Shown in pieces: positions 44,655 through 56,817 of a stretch of 64,000 nt of DNA (position 1 is its first letter; each line of letters opens with the position of its first letter). The DNA is from Taxillus chinensis (Eukaryota > Streptophyta > Magnoliopsida > Santalales > Loranthaceae). Made by a program: the position numbers and the translations under genes. The stretch spans positions 52,385,427-52,449,426 of the forward strand of contig CM042089.1 of NCBI GenBank assembly GCA_023512835.1, written 5' to 3'. The notes under the pieces are model-generated. The model was given only the letters and a program-made list of their open reading frames with translations, ran no database searches and was not told the origin of the DNA.

Positions 44655-47600
44655 TATCATCACTGGTTTTCGTCCGGGCCCGTTTGGGGTGAGCTCAAAC
44701 TAAACCAATGTTGAGAAAATTTAGAGTCGCCACCAACTGTTTTTGGGGTACAGTTGGATACCCTCTACTTTGAGTTGTTTCAAGTGTGTGGTCTGCATTA
44801 TCAGAGAAGGGTTCGGGAGTTGGTTACGTGTAGGGAAGGATTAGCACCCCTACAGCGCCCTTTCGGTATCTAATTTAGGAGGAGGAGGTTTTTTTATTTT
44901 TTTTGTACTGCCATGAGTTTCCTAAAAAGTTTATGATTTTTATTTAGCTAAGTTATTTATTGAAGTCATGGTGAAAATGGATTTACCCTAAATTTCTAAA
45001 GGGGATCCTAAAGGTTTTAGGTTTTTGTTTGAATGAGATCTTACGGGTTGGTTTTGGTGTTTGGTTTTATTTTGGGAAATTGAAGTCCTAAAAAATGGTT
45101 TTTTATTTTCCCTCTTTTTTTTTGGCTTTTTGGGTTAGAAAACATACATTTTTTTCTTTTTTTTCTTTTTTGTGTTTTGTAAAAAACGTTTTGTTTTGGT
45201 TTTGCTTTTTTGTCCCCCTTTTTTGTTTTTTTTTTTTTTTTTTTTGGTTTTGGAAATTGAAGTACTAATTTTGTTTTTTTTGTTTGAAAACATGAAAACG
45301 TTTTTTGTTTGTTTCTGTTTTTTTTTGTTTTTTTTTGTTTTTGGAAGCCTTTCTTTCTTTCTTTTTTTGTTTTTTTTTTGCAAACCTGAAATCTTACATC
45401 AAAGTCATGAACATATGTATTAAAATAAAAAAACGTGGAGTGTGTGATTATGACATCCCCAAAAGAAAAATAAAAGCACTCTCTTTTTTTCTTTTTCCTT
45501 TTTTTCATCTTCTCCCTTTTGATGCCTCTCTTTTGCTTCTCTTTTTACTATACTTTACATATTTACAACGTACAACACAAGAAGAAATACAGGGAAAATA
45601 CAGTGAAAAATACTAAAAACAATTACATCAAATATAGATAAGCTAAAAATGAAAACCAGAAAAATACTCAAAACAATTACATCAAATATAAATATAAATA
45701 AGCTACAAAAACAAATAAAGAAACAGATGCAAAGTGAACTGACTTTGGCTTTGGATTGGGACTCCGGCAGTGATATCGGGAGGAGGAAACTTCCAAAGAC
45801 TGGTTGGTTGGACTTGGGCCGGAGATTGAACACCGCTGGTTGGAGCTGCAAAATCTGTGTCTCTCTTTTTATTTATTTTTTTTTATTTGATTTTTTTTGT
45901 TTTGATTTTCTGATTTTGGTATTGTTGTTGAAAAGAAAAAGAAAACAGAATTGGGGGAATGAAAATGTGTTTCAGAATTTCTGGGTTTGAAATGGGGGAG
46001 AATGTATTATCACTGCAAAAAGGAATTAATATTTTATCTCTCTGCTGGGGATAAAATTTCACACGTTTCAGAATTTCTGATAGCGCAAACCAGTGCAAAT
46101 AATATTTATGAATGTTGGCAGAGTGACGAGAGAAGTGAGGAGAAAAGGAAAGAAAAAAAATTCGGATTGTATGTTTTTTGTTGGAAGGCAAGAGTTGGGC
46201 GAATTTGAGATGGAATGGCAGCAAATCTGGGCGTTCTTCTTTCTTTCTTTCTTTTTTTCTTTTTTTCTCTTTTCTGTAGAACGTCCTCTTTTTCTGGGCG
46301 TGATCTCTGTTTTTTTTGTTTTGGGGCTGAACTCTTTTTTTTCCTCTCTGCCGAACCTCTTCCTTTTCTGTCTCTTTTTTTCCGCCAAACTCTCTGTTTT
46401 TTCTTTTTTCTCTCTTTGTTTGCGCTGGGACGAGGCTGGGGTGTAATAATGGTAGCAGATTTTTCTCAACGATGAGGGGTCTCTCTTTTTCGCAGGGACA
46501 GAAGACTGTATTTTAAAGGGCTGGCAGAAATTTGGCTGGACTCTCATTAATTGAAGCATTAAATGCTGTATTTATTGATTCCCTTATTTTCGTCCGGGTC
46601 TTGTGCGTTGTCGGGTGGTCTAGCGACCTGCAGCTCGTGATTGCCTTTTTTAATTTGTATTTTAGCACATGTGACTGACAGGTCGTTGAAAAGCATCTTT
46701 GCCAGCAAATAAAACTCATCCCATGAGCAGCCAGCGAGAAAGTCAGCGAGAGGGGCCAAACAACGAAGGTCAAGGGGTCAGAGGATCGAAGTGTCAACAG
46801 GTTAGAGTGTCGGTAGGTCGAAGTGTCGGCAGGGTCGAAGTTTCGGTGGGTCGAAAATCAACGGTCAACGGGTCGAAGTGTCGGCAGGTCGAAGGTCAAC
46901 GGTCAACAGGTCGAAGGCTTAAAGGCATCGCAGGTCAAGGGTCAGAGGTTTGCAGGTCAAGGCGTCGCAGGTCAAGGCATCATAAGTCACGTGTCGAAGG
47001 CGTCGTAAGTTCCGAGGCTTCGCATCTTCACAGGGTTCGAAAGTCCGAAGGGGCGAGTCGTAGGTCGGAGTGTCAACAGCGGGGCTTCGAGGCGTCGAAT
47101 CTTCGAGGCTTCGAGGCTTTGAGGCTTCGAGGCTTCGAAAGTCAATGGGTCGAAGTGTCGGCAGGTCAACGGTCAATGGTCAACCCCGAAGTTTTAATTA
47201 CCTTTTTACCCTTACCCATAATGCAAAAATGGATAACTTTCCGGGGATTGTTTGGGAAGATCCGTATTCGCCTAAATTGACGCTTTGAAGAATTTCGCAT
47301 GGTCACCTTTTCGGGCGATTTGACCAGGGGCATTGACCGTCTTTTGGCAAGTTTCAACTTTTTCCAACGAAAGTTGTTTTGGCCATAACTTCTTCATTTT
47401 AAGTCCGATTTGAGCTCGGTCAAGTGCGTTAATCTCCAATTTTCATCCTCTATCACCTGGTGTTGGTCTTGGGGCGCTTCAAGGACTTGTTACAGAAGTC
47501 ATTAATTTTGGACTCCCCCATCCGTGTCAATTGTATCCATCACGTGCAAATTCGGGTTAACATCAATTCCAAACCATTCCTTGGAAGTATGGGATCATTG

Positions 47601-47689
47601 TGGACCTGTTCAATAAAGTATATGGCATGGGCAGAAAGGTATATCAAATGGGGTTAGTATGTCCAACCCGGACAAAATGGGGTCCAACA
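44655..47689 (-). repeat. Tat-A 5' LTR (3035 bp)
   Basis: Collinear with the 3' LTR. Its inner terminus reads TATCATCACTGG where the 3' LTR has TGTCATCATTGG, so the terminal CA has decayed to TA on the element strand. The GGTCGAAG block is at about 46760-47190. Confidence 0.93.
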
Positions 47690-47694
47690 CATAG
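47690..47694. repeat. Target-site duplication, right of Tat-A (CATAG)
   Basis: Right copy of the duplication; it differs by one transition from the left copy. Confidence 0.78.
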
Positions 47695-48206
47695 TATCTT
47701 TTTGAATCACATGATCATACAATTTGACCTCCAACTATTACTCTAGCAGAGACACAATCTAGGGGAATAGTGAGGACTCCCCCTAAGATAGACAGTCAAT
47801 CTATTGTCTACTATCATTTTGCCTTTTTCACCTTGCCTTTTTCTAGTGAAAAGTAGTGGCTCTTTTTAAGTAATAGGCTTTTTATGATTCTCAAATACTA
47901 CAGTCTCAGTCATCCTTTGAGCATTAAATCATTGAGGATCCTTTCCGTGTAAGCCAACAGTACCATGAGATACAACAGTTCCTGCTAGTTAATGAATGCA
48001 ATGCCACACAGGTGATATTTGCTCAGAATAAAATGACAAGTAATGGGAATATCATTTAATTGAAACAAAAGGGGAATTGCACTCATTTCACTCAAGACTT
48101 GAGGATTCATGACAGGTTACACAAAAGACTTGAACCGGGTTCAGAGGTAGCAAGTTTCATCCATGTGATTTCTCACTTTCCCGTAGTGGACATGCATGAA
48201 TCACAC
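47690..48206 (-). other. S2 spacer, pol side
   Basis: Continuation of the spacer after Tat-A. On the - strand it carries the same TTAGGGGGAG tract (about 47778-47787) as S1. No coding content. Confidence 0.6.
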
Positions 48207-48690
48207 TTAGTCATTACTAATTTTCATGGAGATATAAACAGTCATTAATAGTGTCATACTTATGTTCATGCACAGGTAATTAGGTTGAAATGAAACACAA
48301 GACATGCTGTGAGACTTATAATTTAAATCTAACATGCCAAGTTTTGTCAGAAGTTCATTGAACCTGGCTTCTTGCAGTGGTTTGGTGAATATGTCGGCAA
48401 ACTGGTCATCAGTGGATATATACTCCAGGGACATGTCTTTCTTCAGCACATGGTCACGTATGAAGTGATGTCTAACCTCAATGTGCTTGGTTTTAGGATG
48501 CATAACAGGATTGTTGGAGATTGCAATGGCGCTTGTATTGTCATAATACAGAGGCACGGCCTTCAGGTTAAACCCATAGTCTGAAAGTTGACTGGCCATC
48601 CAAAGCAATTGAGCACAACAGCTTCCTGCAGCAATATATTCAGCTTCAGCTGTGGAGGTTGAAATTGAATTCTGTTTCTTGCTGAACTAG
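48207..48690 (-). pseudogene. S2 RNase H
   Basis: Continues pol to the LADIFTKPL end, with YYDNTSAIAI and KTKHIEVRHHFIRDHV. TAG near 48688, where S1 has TGG (SWF), separates it from the preceding part, and a frame change follows. The last codons end near 48207, further on than in S1. Confidence 0.85.
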
Positions 48691-49785
48691 GATACAAGTC
48701 TGTTGCCCAGAAGTTGGTATGTTCCACTTGTGCTCTTTCTATCAATCCTGCATCCTGCAAAGTCTGCATCTGAATATCCTCTTAGTTTGAAATCAGACTC
48801 TCTTGGATACCATAGTCCCAAATTCTCAGTTCCCTTCAGATACCGCATAATCCTCTTGACATGTGACAAGTGGGATTCCTTGGGATTAGCTTGGTATCTG
48901 ACACAGATGCACGTTGCAAACATTATGTCAGGTCTGCTTGTTGTCAGGTATAGCAAGGATCCAATCATGCTTCTGTATTCTGAGATATCCACCTCCTTGC
49001 CTGCTTCATCCATATCCAGTTTGGTATTTGTAGGAATGGGAGTTTTCATGTGTGTCACATAAGTCATTTTAAACTTCTTCAGTATCTCCTTTGTGTATTT
49101 GGTTTGACTGATAAAAATCCCATCCTCCAACTGATTGACCTCCAATCCTAGGAAGAATGAGAGTTCTCCCATCATACTCATTTCATATTCACTTTTCATT
49201 ATATGGGAGAAGTCTTTACTTTTCATCCACAAAAATTTGGACTATCAAGGGTGATCCTTTGCCTTCCTTGAGAAACAGTGTGGGGTCAATTTTGCCTTTT
49301 CTGAACTTATTCTTGATCAGAAACTCTAACAATGTTTCATACCATGCTTTAGGAGCTTGTTTTAGTCAATAAAGAGCCTTTTTCAGTTTGTATACCTTGT
49401 GCTCTTGGTTTGGCTCTGGAAATCCGGGTGGTTGTTCAACATCAACTTCTTCTTGGAGGTCCCCATTCAAGAAAGCACTCTTAACATCCATCTGATAAAC
49501 TTTGAAGTCTTTGAATGTTGCATATGCTAAGAACATGCGAATGGCGTCCAGTCTAGCAACTGGTGCAAAGGTTTCATCATAGTCAATTCCTTCTTCTTGT
49601 CTGTATCCTTTTGCAACTAGTCTGGCCTTGTTTCTGATTACAACACCATCAACATCAAGTTTGTTTCTGAAGATCCATTTCATGCCAATGACTTATTGTG
49701 ATCTGGGCCTGTTGACCAACTCCCATACTTTCTGTCTTTTGAACTGATTTAATTCTTCTTGCATCGCATCAATCCAATGGTGATC
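48691..49785 (-). pseudogene. S2 reverse transcriptase, active site deleted
   Basis: The first part (49366-49683) has [28 protein letters not shown] and [18 protein letters not shown] at 49366 replaces the Gly codon seen in S1. Around 49215-49225 the sequence reads FVDEK followed by a stop: about 30 bases present in S1, including the second Asp of the Y/F-V-D-D motif, are missing. The thumb and connection region (48691-49232) is readable and keeps the 140 bp lost from S1. Confidence 0.87.
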
Positions 49786-51500
49786 CTAAACTGCATCATC
49801 AACTGATTTTGGCTCCACTTGTGATAGGAAACACATATACAGATTTTCATGAAGTGTGGCAGCCCTTGTTTTAACTCGTGCAGCAGGATCTCCAATTATC
49901 AGTTCAGAAGGGTGGTCCTTTAACCTTCTTCTTGCCTTTGGAAGATCTTCTCTTTCTTCATGATGAATGCCCAGTTGCTCAATGTCAGGTTCTTGGGCTG
50001 GTAGAAGTGGCAGAGTCTGAACAGGTTGAATGTTAGATTCATGATTTTCTGCAGGTTTTTGACTTGGTTCCTCAGCAACCGGTTCAGCTCTATGTTCATC
50101 AGGTTCAGGTGCATCTTCCATAGTTTCTGTTGTAGTGGGATTATCTGTGTCTTGGTCTTCTACAATGACAATTTCCTGCACTTCATTTACATTTGCATCT
50201 CCTTTCTGCATTCCATGGTTAGTCTCATCAAAAGAAACATGAATAGACTCTTCAACAACTTTGGTTCTTCTATTAAATATACAATAAGCCTTGCTAGTCC
50301 TGGAATATCCAACAAGATATCCATCATCTGATTTGGCATCAAACTTGTTAAAGTAATCCTTGCCATTGTTCAGAATGTAGCAAGTACACCGGAAGATCCT
50401 TAGGTGACCAATGTTTGGTCTCCTTCCCTTCCATAACTCATAGGGTGTTTTCATGGCTCGTTTGTTAATTAGAGTTCTGTTTTGTACATAACAAGCAGTG
50501 GCAACAGCTTCAGCCCATAGGGATTTTGGGAACTGAGCTCCTATCAACATGGTTCTAACTGCTTCAACTAATGTTCGATTCTTTCTTTCAGCCACTCCAT
50601 TTTGTTATGGAGTTCTTGGTGCCGAGAAATTATGCTGGATACCATGTTCAGTACAAAACTCTAACATACTAGAAAATTCAAATTCCTTGACATGATCACT
50701 GTGAATGAACTTAATAGAAAGACTCTTAACATTTGTGACCCAATTGAAGAGTTCAACAAGATTTTCAAATGTTTCAATCTTGTTTCGAGAAACATGACCC
50801 GTGTAAATCTGGTATAGTCATCTACTACTGCAAGAAAGTATCGTGCACCAGATAAGGAAGACATATTTATTGGTCCACATAGGTCCATGTGCAGAAGTTC
50901 GAGTGGTTGTGTGATTGAGGTTTTATCTACACTCTTAAAGGAATGTTTAACCTGCATACCCAGCTGAAAATCCCTACAATGGTGTTCTTTTTCATAAACA
51001 TGCTTGGGTAAGCCCTCAACCAAATCAAGAGATGCCAGTTTAGACATAGTCTTAAAGTTTAAATGGCCAAATCTCTTGTGCCACAACCAACTAATGTCAG
51101 GTGAAGCTTTGGACAAAAAATAAATTGGTTTAGCAGATTGAGCATTACCAAAGACCAACTTGTAGACATTGCCTTGTCTATGCCCATTTAGTTTCACTTC
51201 TTTGGAGACAGGATCCATAACTGTGCAGGTATGTTTAGTGAATAAAACATCATAACCCTTGTCAAATAATTGACTTATGCTCAACAGGTTATGTTTAAGA
51301 CCTTGAACAACAGATACATTCTGAATTGAAACAGAACCTTTAGAGAGAGTACCCTTACCAACAATCTTACCCTTTTTATTGTCCCTGAAAGTGACAGATG
51401 AGGCTGCAACCTCCCTTACCTCAATCAATAGAGAGGCATCATCTGTCATGTGCACAGAACAGGCACTGTCAAGATACCACTGGCTGGAATTGATCTATTG
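49786..51500 (-). pseudogene. S2 protease and integrase
   Basis: The protease active site WYLDSACSVHMTDD (about 51445-51486) has D-S-A like S1. GAG-pre-integrase (WLWHKRFGHLNF) and the core follow. The frame is lost near 50760-50800 after VMFLE. A TAA near 50606 in the PQQNG motif replaces the CAA of S1. The remaining integrase C-terminus runs to 49786. Confidence 0.85.
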
Positions 51501-51551
51501 TTTTCGGTGGCTGCTTTCAGCTTTAGGTGCCTGTTCCTGCACAATGAGCAA

Positions 51552-54130
51552 CTAAGTCTTGGGGGCCCAATTAAGATTGGGCTTTGGGTAAGTGAAAGCT
51601 GCGGTTGACAATTTAGGTTTCCAATAGGAAGAGGCAGATTTAACTTTCCATGCTAATCTTGGTGATCCTTCATTAGATTTGTTAGTAGGATTAATCTTTA
51701 GATTTTCTGCATGTTTTCCTTCCTTATTGTTATCTTTGGCAGCTTTGGTAGGCAGAGGTTTGACAATTTTCTTCACAGGTTTGGTCTTTAAGTCTTTTGA
51801 ATGAGTAGCCTGTGTGTGCCTGGTTTGTTTTTTCCTATCAGAGTTGTTGTTGCACTGCAGATTTTGAGAGAAATTCAGCTGTTTAAGGTTTACCCTGATT
51901 TCCATGGCAATCTTCTTCCTAAGATACTCAAGGTAGAATCTACACTGATAGGAGAGGTGTCCAACTTCACAACAGATGGGGCATTTGACAGGTTTGGGTT
52001 GAACACTCTGACTCAAGGGTTTTGTTGGAGTGTTAAGAGGTTTCCTAGGTTTTCTCACATATCCTAGACCATTCTTAACTCTACCATCAGAGACAAACTT
52101 AGAGTGGAAGGCAGCAACGTTGCTGGATGAACCAGTCTCAAATGTAGTAGTATGTCTACTTGGTTTTGTCTCTAGAATAACTACACCCTTACCCTTGCAT
52201 TGGGATGTAGAGGACAGGTTGACTGAAGGTTCAGCTTTCAGTTCTATCTTAGCAACTACTGCATTATTGTCTTGAGATGCAACAGTACGTAGGTCTTTAA
52301 GTTCGGGTGTTACTGGTTTGGGTGGACTAGCAACAGCCATTTGTACCTCCTTTCCACACTCAAGGAGCACACTGCCAGCAGGAACAAAGCCAGCAAGACA
52401 CTTGGTCTGTACAGGGTAAGTCTGGGCCTTGGCTATTTGGTCTTCAGAGAAACCTAGACCTAAGGCAAGACCTTTAACATCTGGAGTGGTCCTAAAGTGG
52501 GCTGCAATTTCAGCAGAATCTTGCCACTTTTGACTGATTTGTCTTTCCTTTTCCAGTTCTACTTTAGTTTCAGCTAGTTCCTTTTCAAGCCTATCGATGT
52601 CTTTATTAGCCAATTTTAGTTGTCCAGCTTTGTTCAAAAGATCATCGTGTGTGCTTCTCATCTCACTCACTTCAGCTCTTAATCTTCTCTTTGTTCTTTC
52701 ATAATCATCTATAGAGTCTCTATATTCATATGAAAGCTGTTCGAGTTTAGAATAGTATCTTTCTTTATCAGCTTTCATAGGGAGAAATTGTTCCTCTATG
52801 TCTTTTAGAGTTCTATAGGTATCTTCATATTCAATGTAGAGCTATTTATAGGTTCTTACCTTGAGGGGAGGTGAATTATCAGCCATGAAGCAGATAAGAC
52901 CTTTTTCTTTCTTCTCTTCATCAGAAGATTCTTCTTCCTCCTCAGTTTCACTGCTGAACTTGTTAGTGACAAGAGCCTTCTTCCTCTTCTCATCCTTCCT
53001 GCTTGAGGAGCCTTTGGTCTTCTTCTTCTGCTCAGCTTATAACAGTCGGCAGCGAAGTGGCCGGGCTTGTTGCAATGGTAGCATTACAACTTCTCCTTAT
53101 CCTTTCCCTTAGAAAAGGATGAGGACGACTGCCTTGCTTTTCTCCTGTAGTTCCCCCTTCTCTTCAGCAGTTTCTTGATGAGAAACGCTACTTCTTCATC
53201 TGAGGCATTACCTGAAACAAGTTCATCAACTTCATCTTCTTCCTCTTATAAAGATGGTTCTCGTGGTTCAGCAGCAGCCTTAAAGGCAACAGACTTCTCC
53301 TTTTTCTTGGAAGGGTTCTCAAATGCCTCAAGCTCTTCTTTTTGCATTTCAAACGTCTTGAGGTCCCCATATAATGCTTCCAAGGCACAAGTCTTCCATT
53401 CCTTCAGCTGACGAATGGCTGATGTCTTTATCTGCAGTCTCAAGGGTAAAGATCTCAGAAACTTGTTATTCTTGTCCTTCTGAGAGATCTCAACATTATA
53501 AGTCTTCATCTGTTGAATTAGACCTATGAACCGTTTATAGATACTGTCCAATGACTCCTTCGATTCACATCTGAAGGCTTCATACTCTTGTTTGAGCATG
53601 GAGATCTTGTTGTCCTGTATTTGCTCATCTCCCTCGTAGATGAGACAGAGCTTGTCCCATACCTCTTTAGCAGTTTCAAGATCCTGCACATCCGTGAACA
53701 TGTCATCGTCGAGTGCAGAGAAAAGTATGGCTTTTGCTTTGAAGCCGAGCTTTACTTTTCTCTACTTTACCTTAGACCAACTATCTGGGTCTTTTGTTAT
53801 TAACTGACCTCTCTACATAATCTTTGGAGTGAAAGGTCCGTTCTTTATTGTTTCCTAGAGATACGTGTCGAGCATGTCTAGGTGTGCTCTCATCCTTGCT
53901 TTCCATTTGGAAAAACGAGCAGGTGTGCACATAGGTACTTGGGAGGATGAGCCAGGCAAAACATCATAGAATTCTTCTTGTTCTTTCTTGTTGCTGCTGG
54001 TACTCGGTTCTTCCTGCTCCTGATCTCCAGTCGCTCCCTCCTCTGGAGCACGACTGGCTTCAAGTTCCTCAATAGGAACTGGAGCTTGCTCGGGAGCTGG
54101 AGCTGCACTGCTGGAATCCATGTTGGCCAT
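51552..54130 (-). pseudogene. gag: S2 gag
   Basis: Start ATG at 54130 (MANMDSSSAAPAP), 28 bases after the PBS. A TAG near 53855 and frame changes precede the UBN2-type capsid part (53246-53701: ETAKEVWDKLCLIYEG, LDSIYKRFIGLIQQM, FLRSLPLR). TAA at 53084-53086 directly precedes zinc knuckle 1 (CYHCNKPGHFAADC, intact). About 20 bases then missing compared with S1 shift the frame. The coiled coil and second knuckle (CPICCEVGHLSYQC) follow, ending at TAG 51552-51554, the same stop as in S1. Confidence 0.88.
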
Positions 54131-54157
54131 TAGGGATCTCTACGGAGTTGTAGAACT

Positions 54158-54169
54158 ACTCTGATACCA
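54158..54169 (-). other. S2 primer binding site (initiator Met tRNA)
   Basis: On the - strand TGGTATCAGAGT, two bases from the LTR end. It matches the initiator-Met site TGGTATCAGAGC except for the last base. Confidence 0.9.
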
Positions 54170-54171
54170 AT

Positions 54172-54703
54172 TGTAGGTCCCAAAGTGAGTCTAGAGGGGG
54201 GGTGAATACACTTTCTTCGTTTGCGGAAGCTAGACTGTTAGCTGGTTTTGGATTCCTCTACAGATGACTATGATGAAAATTGTTATTGAGAAGATGACAA
54301 TAGTGTTGTGAGGATAACGTGGATGATGATGAGCTATCAGACAAAAACTGAGGAAAGAGTAAATGCTCTTTTCTCAACAGATCTCAGTTATGAAAGAGAT
54401 GGTTTATGATAGATCTAAGTGTGGAAAACAAACAACACAGAGATTAAGACTTAATGCAAGTGCTAGATCTTTGATGAACAAAAGGTTCGTGAATAATCAG
54501 ATGGATTACTCTTGTTCTTGATTCAACGCGGCGCACAGCACTTCTTCGGATTCTCTCTAAGTCTCTCTCTCTATCGTTGGAACACTCTGTTATTGGTTCT
54601 GTAAAGGATTATTTATTTCAAGTGTGTCAGAACCATTTTCTTGTGTTCTGTGTGTTTCCTTCTTTTGAGAGAGAGGTTAAACTTTTGATTTTGTCGTTAA
54701 GTG
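54172..54703 (-). repeat. S2 5' LTR, partial
   Basis: Matches the last 530 bases of the 3' LTR (element sense), then stops at GTTAAGTGT. The missing part is the whole U3 with its TATA-like sequence. What follows is a gypsy LTR tip, so the rest was probably separated by a later insertion. Confidence 0.9.
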
Positions 54704-54789
54704 TCTTGGACCCCATTTTGTCCGGGTTGGACATATATATTTATTATTCCATATCTGTCATTGACTTTGTATAGAAAATAAAGAGGTGA
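54702..54789 (+). mobile_element. Gypsy LTR tip remnant
   Basis: TGTCTTGGACCCCATTTTGT and the next 13 bases match the start of the Tat-A LTR (TGTTGGACCCC... on its - strand) almost exactly; similarity then ends near 54735. The rest to 54789 is AT-rich and unassigned. Likely the end of another Tat-like element, itself cut by S3. Confidence 0.6.
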
Positions 54790-56155
54790 TGGTCCCTTGG
54801 AGCCTAGAGGGGGGTGAATAGGCTCTTATCGAAACTCTTTTCTAACTCTTTTAAGGCACTGCACTGATCTAGTTAAGTGATAGAATCACTGCGGAAGATA
54901 ACCAGATAGTGGAAGTATTTTGTTTTACTATCAAGAGATAATTACTACAAAATAGAAGCAACTCTCTTACACTCTGTTTTACAAAAGGATTCACACTCTA
55001 GCCTAGATTGTGTCCTTGAGCTCTTGTGCATACAAAAGGTTAATTCTAGCTTATACACTGTATCACGCACACTATTGTTACAAATATACAATTATAAATG
55101 TTTATACAAACATTCCTAAGAGACAACCTTGGAACTTGTAGTTCCGGAATGCGTTCAGCACTAACTATTCCTCGGTAATCTCTCTGCCTTGACTGCTGCG
55201 GTTTGTGGAGCTCAAGATCTTGGGTTTGAAGAGTATAAGTGCGTTTGTGAGTTCCCAAATACAATTCAGGTTGTGTCCACATATCCGGATGATCCACGTG
55301 TAAGATTCTTCGGGTTCTCAATAAATTTGTCTTACATCGGGACGCCACGAGCTGATAACTTTAAATGCGGTGAGTTGAAGTAGTATATTCTTGGTCCGGT
55401 GTAATTCTCCTTACTCCGTTGCTAATGAAGTTCAGAACCTTACTCCGTGTCAGTGGTTGCTTACTCCGTATCTGTTTAGTACTAGAATCCTTAGTCCGTG
55501 CCAGCGCTTCCTTACTCCGCATGTAAGTTCCTTACTCCGTATGTAAATTCCTTACTCCATATGTAAGTTCCTTACTCCGGGCGAGTCTTAAAAGGTCGGA
55601 TGACTTATTCCGTATCAGTGCTTCCTTACTCCGCATGTAAGTTCCTTACTCCATATGTAAATTCCTTACTCCGTATGTAAGTTCCTTACTCCGGGCGAGT
55701 CTAAAGGATCGAAGTCCTTACTTCGTACTAGCGCTTCCTTACTCCATATGAGTAAGTTGTCCGGATTCCTTACTCCGCATCTAATTTCCTTACTCCGTGC
55801 GAATAAAGGCTTGGATCCTTATTCCGCATCAATACTTCCTTACTCCGTATTAGTTTGACTAGGTCCGTTTGAGGTATCTAAGAACATATTCTGCAATCCA
55901 TAGCTTTTAAGTTCTTAGTCCGCACGAATGTTCCTTATTCCATATGTATTGATGACTTGGTTATTTACCAAGTGTTTGACGACACTCACTCTTGTCCGGA
56001 TCAGGATTATGTATCCTGTCCTTAGCTTTGCTCTCACGAGTGCATCTCCGGATTAATAACATATCTTCTGCAACGATCAAATAAACACAAAAGATCTCAG
56101 ATCAAATTACATAGGGCTTTATCAGCATTATCCAAATTCTGGGTTTGATCCAACA
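54790..56155 (-). repeat. S3 3' LTR (1366 bp)
   Basis: TGGTCCCTTGG to GATCCAACA on the + strand; in element sense it starts TGTTGG beside the polypurine tract and ends GGGACCA. The part at about 55395-55930 (U3 in element sense) consists of degenerate repeats of TTCCTTACTCCGTATGTAAG. Confidence 0.9.
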
Positions 56156-56364
56156 ATCTCCCCCAATTATGGATATGCCCAAACCCTTTGTAATCTGATA
56201 TGGTAAGCAGTGCAAAAAGATAACATACAGAATACACATCACAACCAATTTCATTTAACAGCAACTAAGTACAATTCAGCCTTAATATAAGATTTTCACT
56301 AAGGTACATAAGGCTTACTATGCTTGAAGATCATAGTTGCTGCCTTCTCTCTAAGCTCCATTGT
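56156..56364 (-). other. S3 polypurine tract and 3' untranslated region
   Basis: On the - strand CCATAATTGGGGGAGAT abuts the LTR. No coding content up to the end of the Ulp1 frame. Confidence 0.8.
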
Positions 56365-56817
56365 CTACTTCATCGTATAAGTAGTGTGTTGGCTCCACGA
56401 TTTGTCCACAGTCAAAAATGATTTGATGAAGTAACAGACAAAGGCTCCGCAGCTATCTCCATCCGGCTGTTGTGGCACTTGCTTCTTTCCCCGGAATGTC
56501 GCCTTCAGCTTCTCAGTTGGACCCAAGGGTGTGATGCCCAACTCTTCATATAAACCGGCTTTCTTCACAGCTTCAGTCAGCCTAAGACACAGTGGTTCCC
56601 ATTGATTCTTTCTTACAAAGTGCTCCACTATTTGATGAGAGTCAATGAGAATCATTTGCTTGGACTGAATCATGAAGACAGCCATCATGAAGTGTGGCGT
56701 CATGATCCGGTACGGAATGAGGATAGTTGAGAGAGTTTTCCATGGCTTGCTATCCTCAGCAGTTCCGTCGATGAAGGACTGAATTAGATCCACACTGGGA
56801 AGATAGCCTTCATTCTA
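56365..56817 (-). pseudogene. S3 accessory protein, Ulp1/C48 protease domain
   Basis: The C48 core is clear: His in MTPHFMMAVF (codon 56692-56694), Asp in MILIDSHQ (56641-56643), Gln in VPQQPDGDSCGAFVC (56467-56469) six residues before Cys (56449-56451). All four catalytic positions are kept although overall sequence differs from S1/S2. TAG at 56815-56817 separates it from the upstream part of the same frame. Activity on a ubiquitin-like protein is inferred from family only. Confidence 0.82.

Larger units (their letters stand above)
29663..47689 (-). mobile_element. Tat/Ogre-type Ty3/gypsy element Tat-A nested in S2
   Basis: 18,027 bp with LTRs of about 3.04 kb, near-identical 5 bp target repeats, PBS and polypurine tract. 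On the - strand: ORF1, gag, protease, G-patch segment, predicted intron, RT, RNase H, a second (archaeal-type) RNase H, integrase, tandem-repeat array. Dual RNase H, ORF1 before gag, an intron before RT and 3' tandem repeats are the published hallmarks of Tat-lineage Ogre-like elements. Many stops show it is inactive. Confidence 0.9.
22991..54703 (-). mobile_element. SIRE-like Ty1/copia element S2 with accessory Ulp1 gene
   Basis: On the - strand from 54703: partial 5' LTR, PBS, gag, protease/integrase, RT/RNase H, spacer interrupted by the 18 kb Tat-A insertion, accessory gene with internal TATA, polypurine tract, 3' LTR. S2 is collinear and similar to S1 along its whole length. Without Tat-A it is about 13.7 kb. 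It contains many stops, frameshifts and a deletion of the RT active site. Confidence 0.9.

Noticed and set aside
55046..55383. Short open frames on both strands in the S3 LTR.
   Set aside because: No similarity to known domains, and they lie in LTR R/U5-like sequence.
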